This document shows positions 13,723 to 14,308 of a DNA stretch of 14,308 nt, one piece after another (the first letter of the stretch is position 1; each line of letters opens with the position of its first letter). The translations under genes were made by a program, and so were the position numbers. The DNA is taken from contig CAZHGD010000192.1 in NCBI GenBank assembly GCA_964531735.1, positions 1-14,308 on the forward strand, given 5' to 3'. The notes beneath the pieces were generated by a model that searched no databases, was not told the DNA's origin, and worked only from the letters and a program-made list of their open reading frames with translations. Source of the DNA: CAZHGD01 sp964531735 (GTDB lineage: Bacteria; Armatimonadota; UBA10988).

Positions 13723-14308
13723 TCAGATGACCTCCAGCTCGTCGCGCGCGGGCAGCGCAGGGAACGCCGCCGTCGGCAGTGTCTGGTACCAGTAGGCCAC
13801 CGAGGCGATGTCGTCTTGCAGCGGCAGATAGCGGCCGCCGCTGCGCCAACCGAGCGCCTGGATGGACACCTTCAGGTCACGCTCGAAACGGATCGGGTCG
13901 GTGATGTGCCAGCGGTAGAGCCCGAACCGCTGCTGCGACTTGTAGACGCCGTCGGGCCGGATCACCTGCGGCAGACCGGCATACGGCGTGGTGAACTCCT
14001 GGTACTGCCCGGTGCTGCGGTTCTCGAAGTTGTACGAGCCGCAGAAGTAGTCTTCGGTGCCGGTGCCGCAGATCGTGGGAAACTCGCGGTCGCCGTCGAG
14101 ATAGAACTTGATCTCGCCTTCGCCCCACCAGCCCGGGCTGCGAACTTCCCAGGCCAGATACGTGCCCACATACTGCCCTTGCCCGCGGACGCCGTCGAGG
14201 ATCGTGTAGACGGTTTTCGGCTCCAGACGGTTGACGCGGCGGAACTGGGCGTGGAAGCAGGCCGCGTCGGCGGGCACGTCGGTCAGCGTGTAGTTGATCT
14301 GGTAATAG
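13723..14308 (-). CDS. GH172-family (DUF2961) protein, C-terminal part; 5' end outside window
   Basis: The frame is open to the right edge, where it already encodes family-type sequence (YYQINYTLTDVPADAACFHAQ), so the gene is truncated by the window. A GTG at 14277 is not a credible start. DUF2961 is now GH172, with known members acting as alpha-D-fructofuranosidase/difructose dianhydride I synthase or D-arabinofuranosidases. Family motifs are present: FHAQFRR, WWGEGEIKFYLDGD and GTGTEDYF. The Glu at 14119-14121 (GEGE) and the Glu at 14053-14055 (GTGTE) correspond to the catalytic pair of the family, 22 residues apart here versus 21 in the bifidobacterial enzyme, so one residue is inserted in the loop (DGDREFP). 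The last ~60 residues (HITDPIRFERDLKVSIQ...) form the second beta jelly-roll strands, with the normal DDIASVAYWYQ ending. It is convergent with the redoxins. Substrate cannot be fixed from sequence. Confidence 0.9.
   Translation of the reverse strand, partial: YYQINYTLTDVPADAACFHAQFRRVNRLEPKTVYTILDGVRGQGQYVGTYLAWEVRSPGWWGEGEIKFYLDGDREFPTICGTGTEDYFCGSYNFENRSTGQYQEFTTPYAGLPQVIRPDGVYKSQQRFGLYRWHITDPIRFERDLKVSIQALGWRSGGRYLPLQDDIASVAYWYQTLPTAAFPALPARDELEVI

Overview
This is a GC-rich, densely coding bacterial chromosomal segment. It carries several exported proteins with Sec-type signal peptides, four glycoside-hydrolase-like proteins (GH127/DUF1680, GH20, GH172/DUF2961 and an unassigned TIM-barrel protein), a Uma2-type nuclease fold, a UbiD decarboxylase, a PlsC-like acyltransferase and two TlpA/ResA-like redoxins. 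This gene mix fits a polysaccharide-degrading Armatimonadota, Planctomycetota or related diderm lineage. That placement is inferred from gene content only; there is no rRNA or other phylogenetic marker here.

Layout from left to right. A 5'-truncated protein of unknown function (to 652) has a Cys...Gln-x-x-hydrophobic-Trp pattern recalling internal-thioester domains. After a short promoter-bearing gap comes a large secreted protein (778-4122, +) with an N-terminal beta region, a TIM-barrel region and two repeated C-terminal beta modules. It converges, 10 bp apart, on a minus-strand cluster that reads ubiD (8492-7005), a Uma2-family gene (about 6955-6407) and a GH127-type hydrolase (6364-4133), with small gaps between them. 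A short divergent promoter region (8493-8584) separates that cluster from a plus-strand pair, a PlsC-like acyltransferase (8585-9235) and a secreted multidomain GH20 hexosaminidase-like protein (9295-12159). Two paralogous exported redoxins follow (12274-12792 and 13117-13638, both +). Two strong hairpins then separate them from a convergent GH172/DUF2961 gene that runs off the right edge.

Most genes fit one theme: secreted enzymes acting on complex glycans. GH127, GH172 and GH20 families act on arabinofuranosyl, fructofuranosyl or D-arabinofuranosyl, and N-acetylhexosaminyl residues respectively, and exported thioredoxin-fold proteins would act in the same cell-envelope compartment. ubiD (prenylated-FMN-dependent decarboxylase, probably quinone synthesis) and plsC (phospholipid synthesis) are housekeeping genes interleaved with these accessory genes. 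I saw no phage, IS element, CRISPR array, tRNA or rRNA. The points most worth a second look are the CxxC to CxxS change in the duplicated redoxins, the duplicated module in the large TIM-barrel protein, the thioester-like pattern in the first gene, and the Uma2 gene inside a ubiD/GH127 cluster with Arg where I expect a common family Lys.
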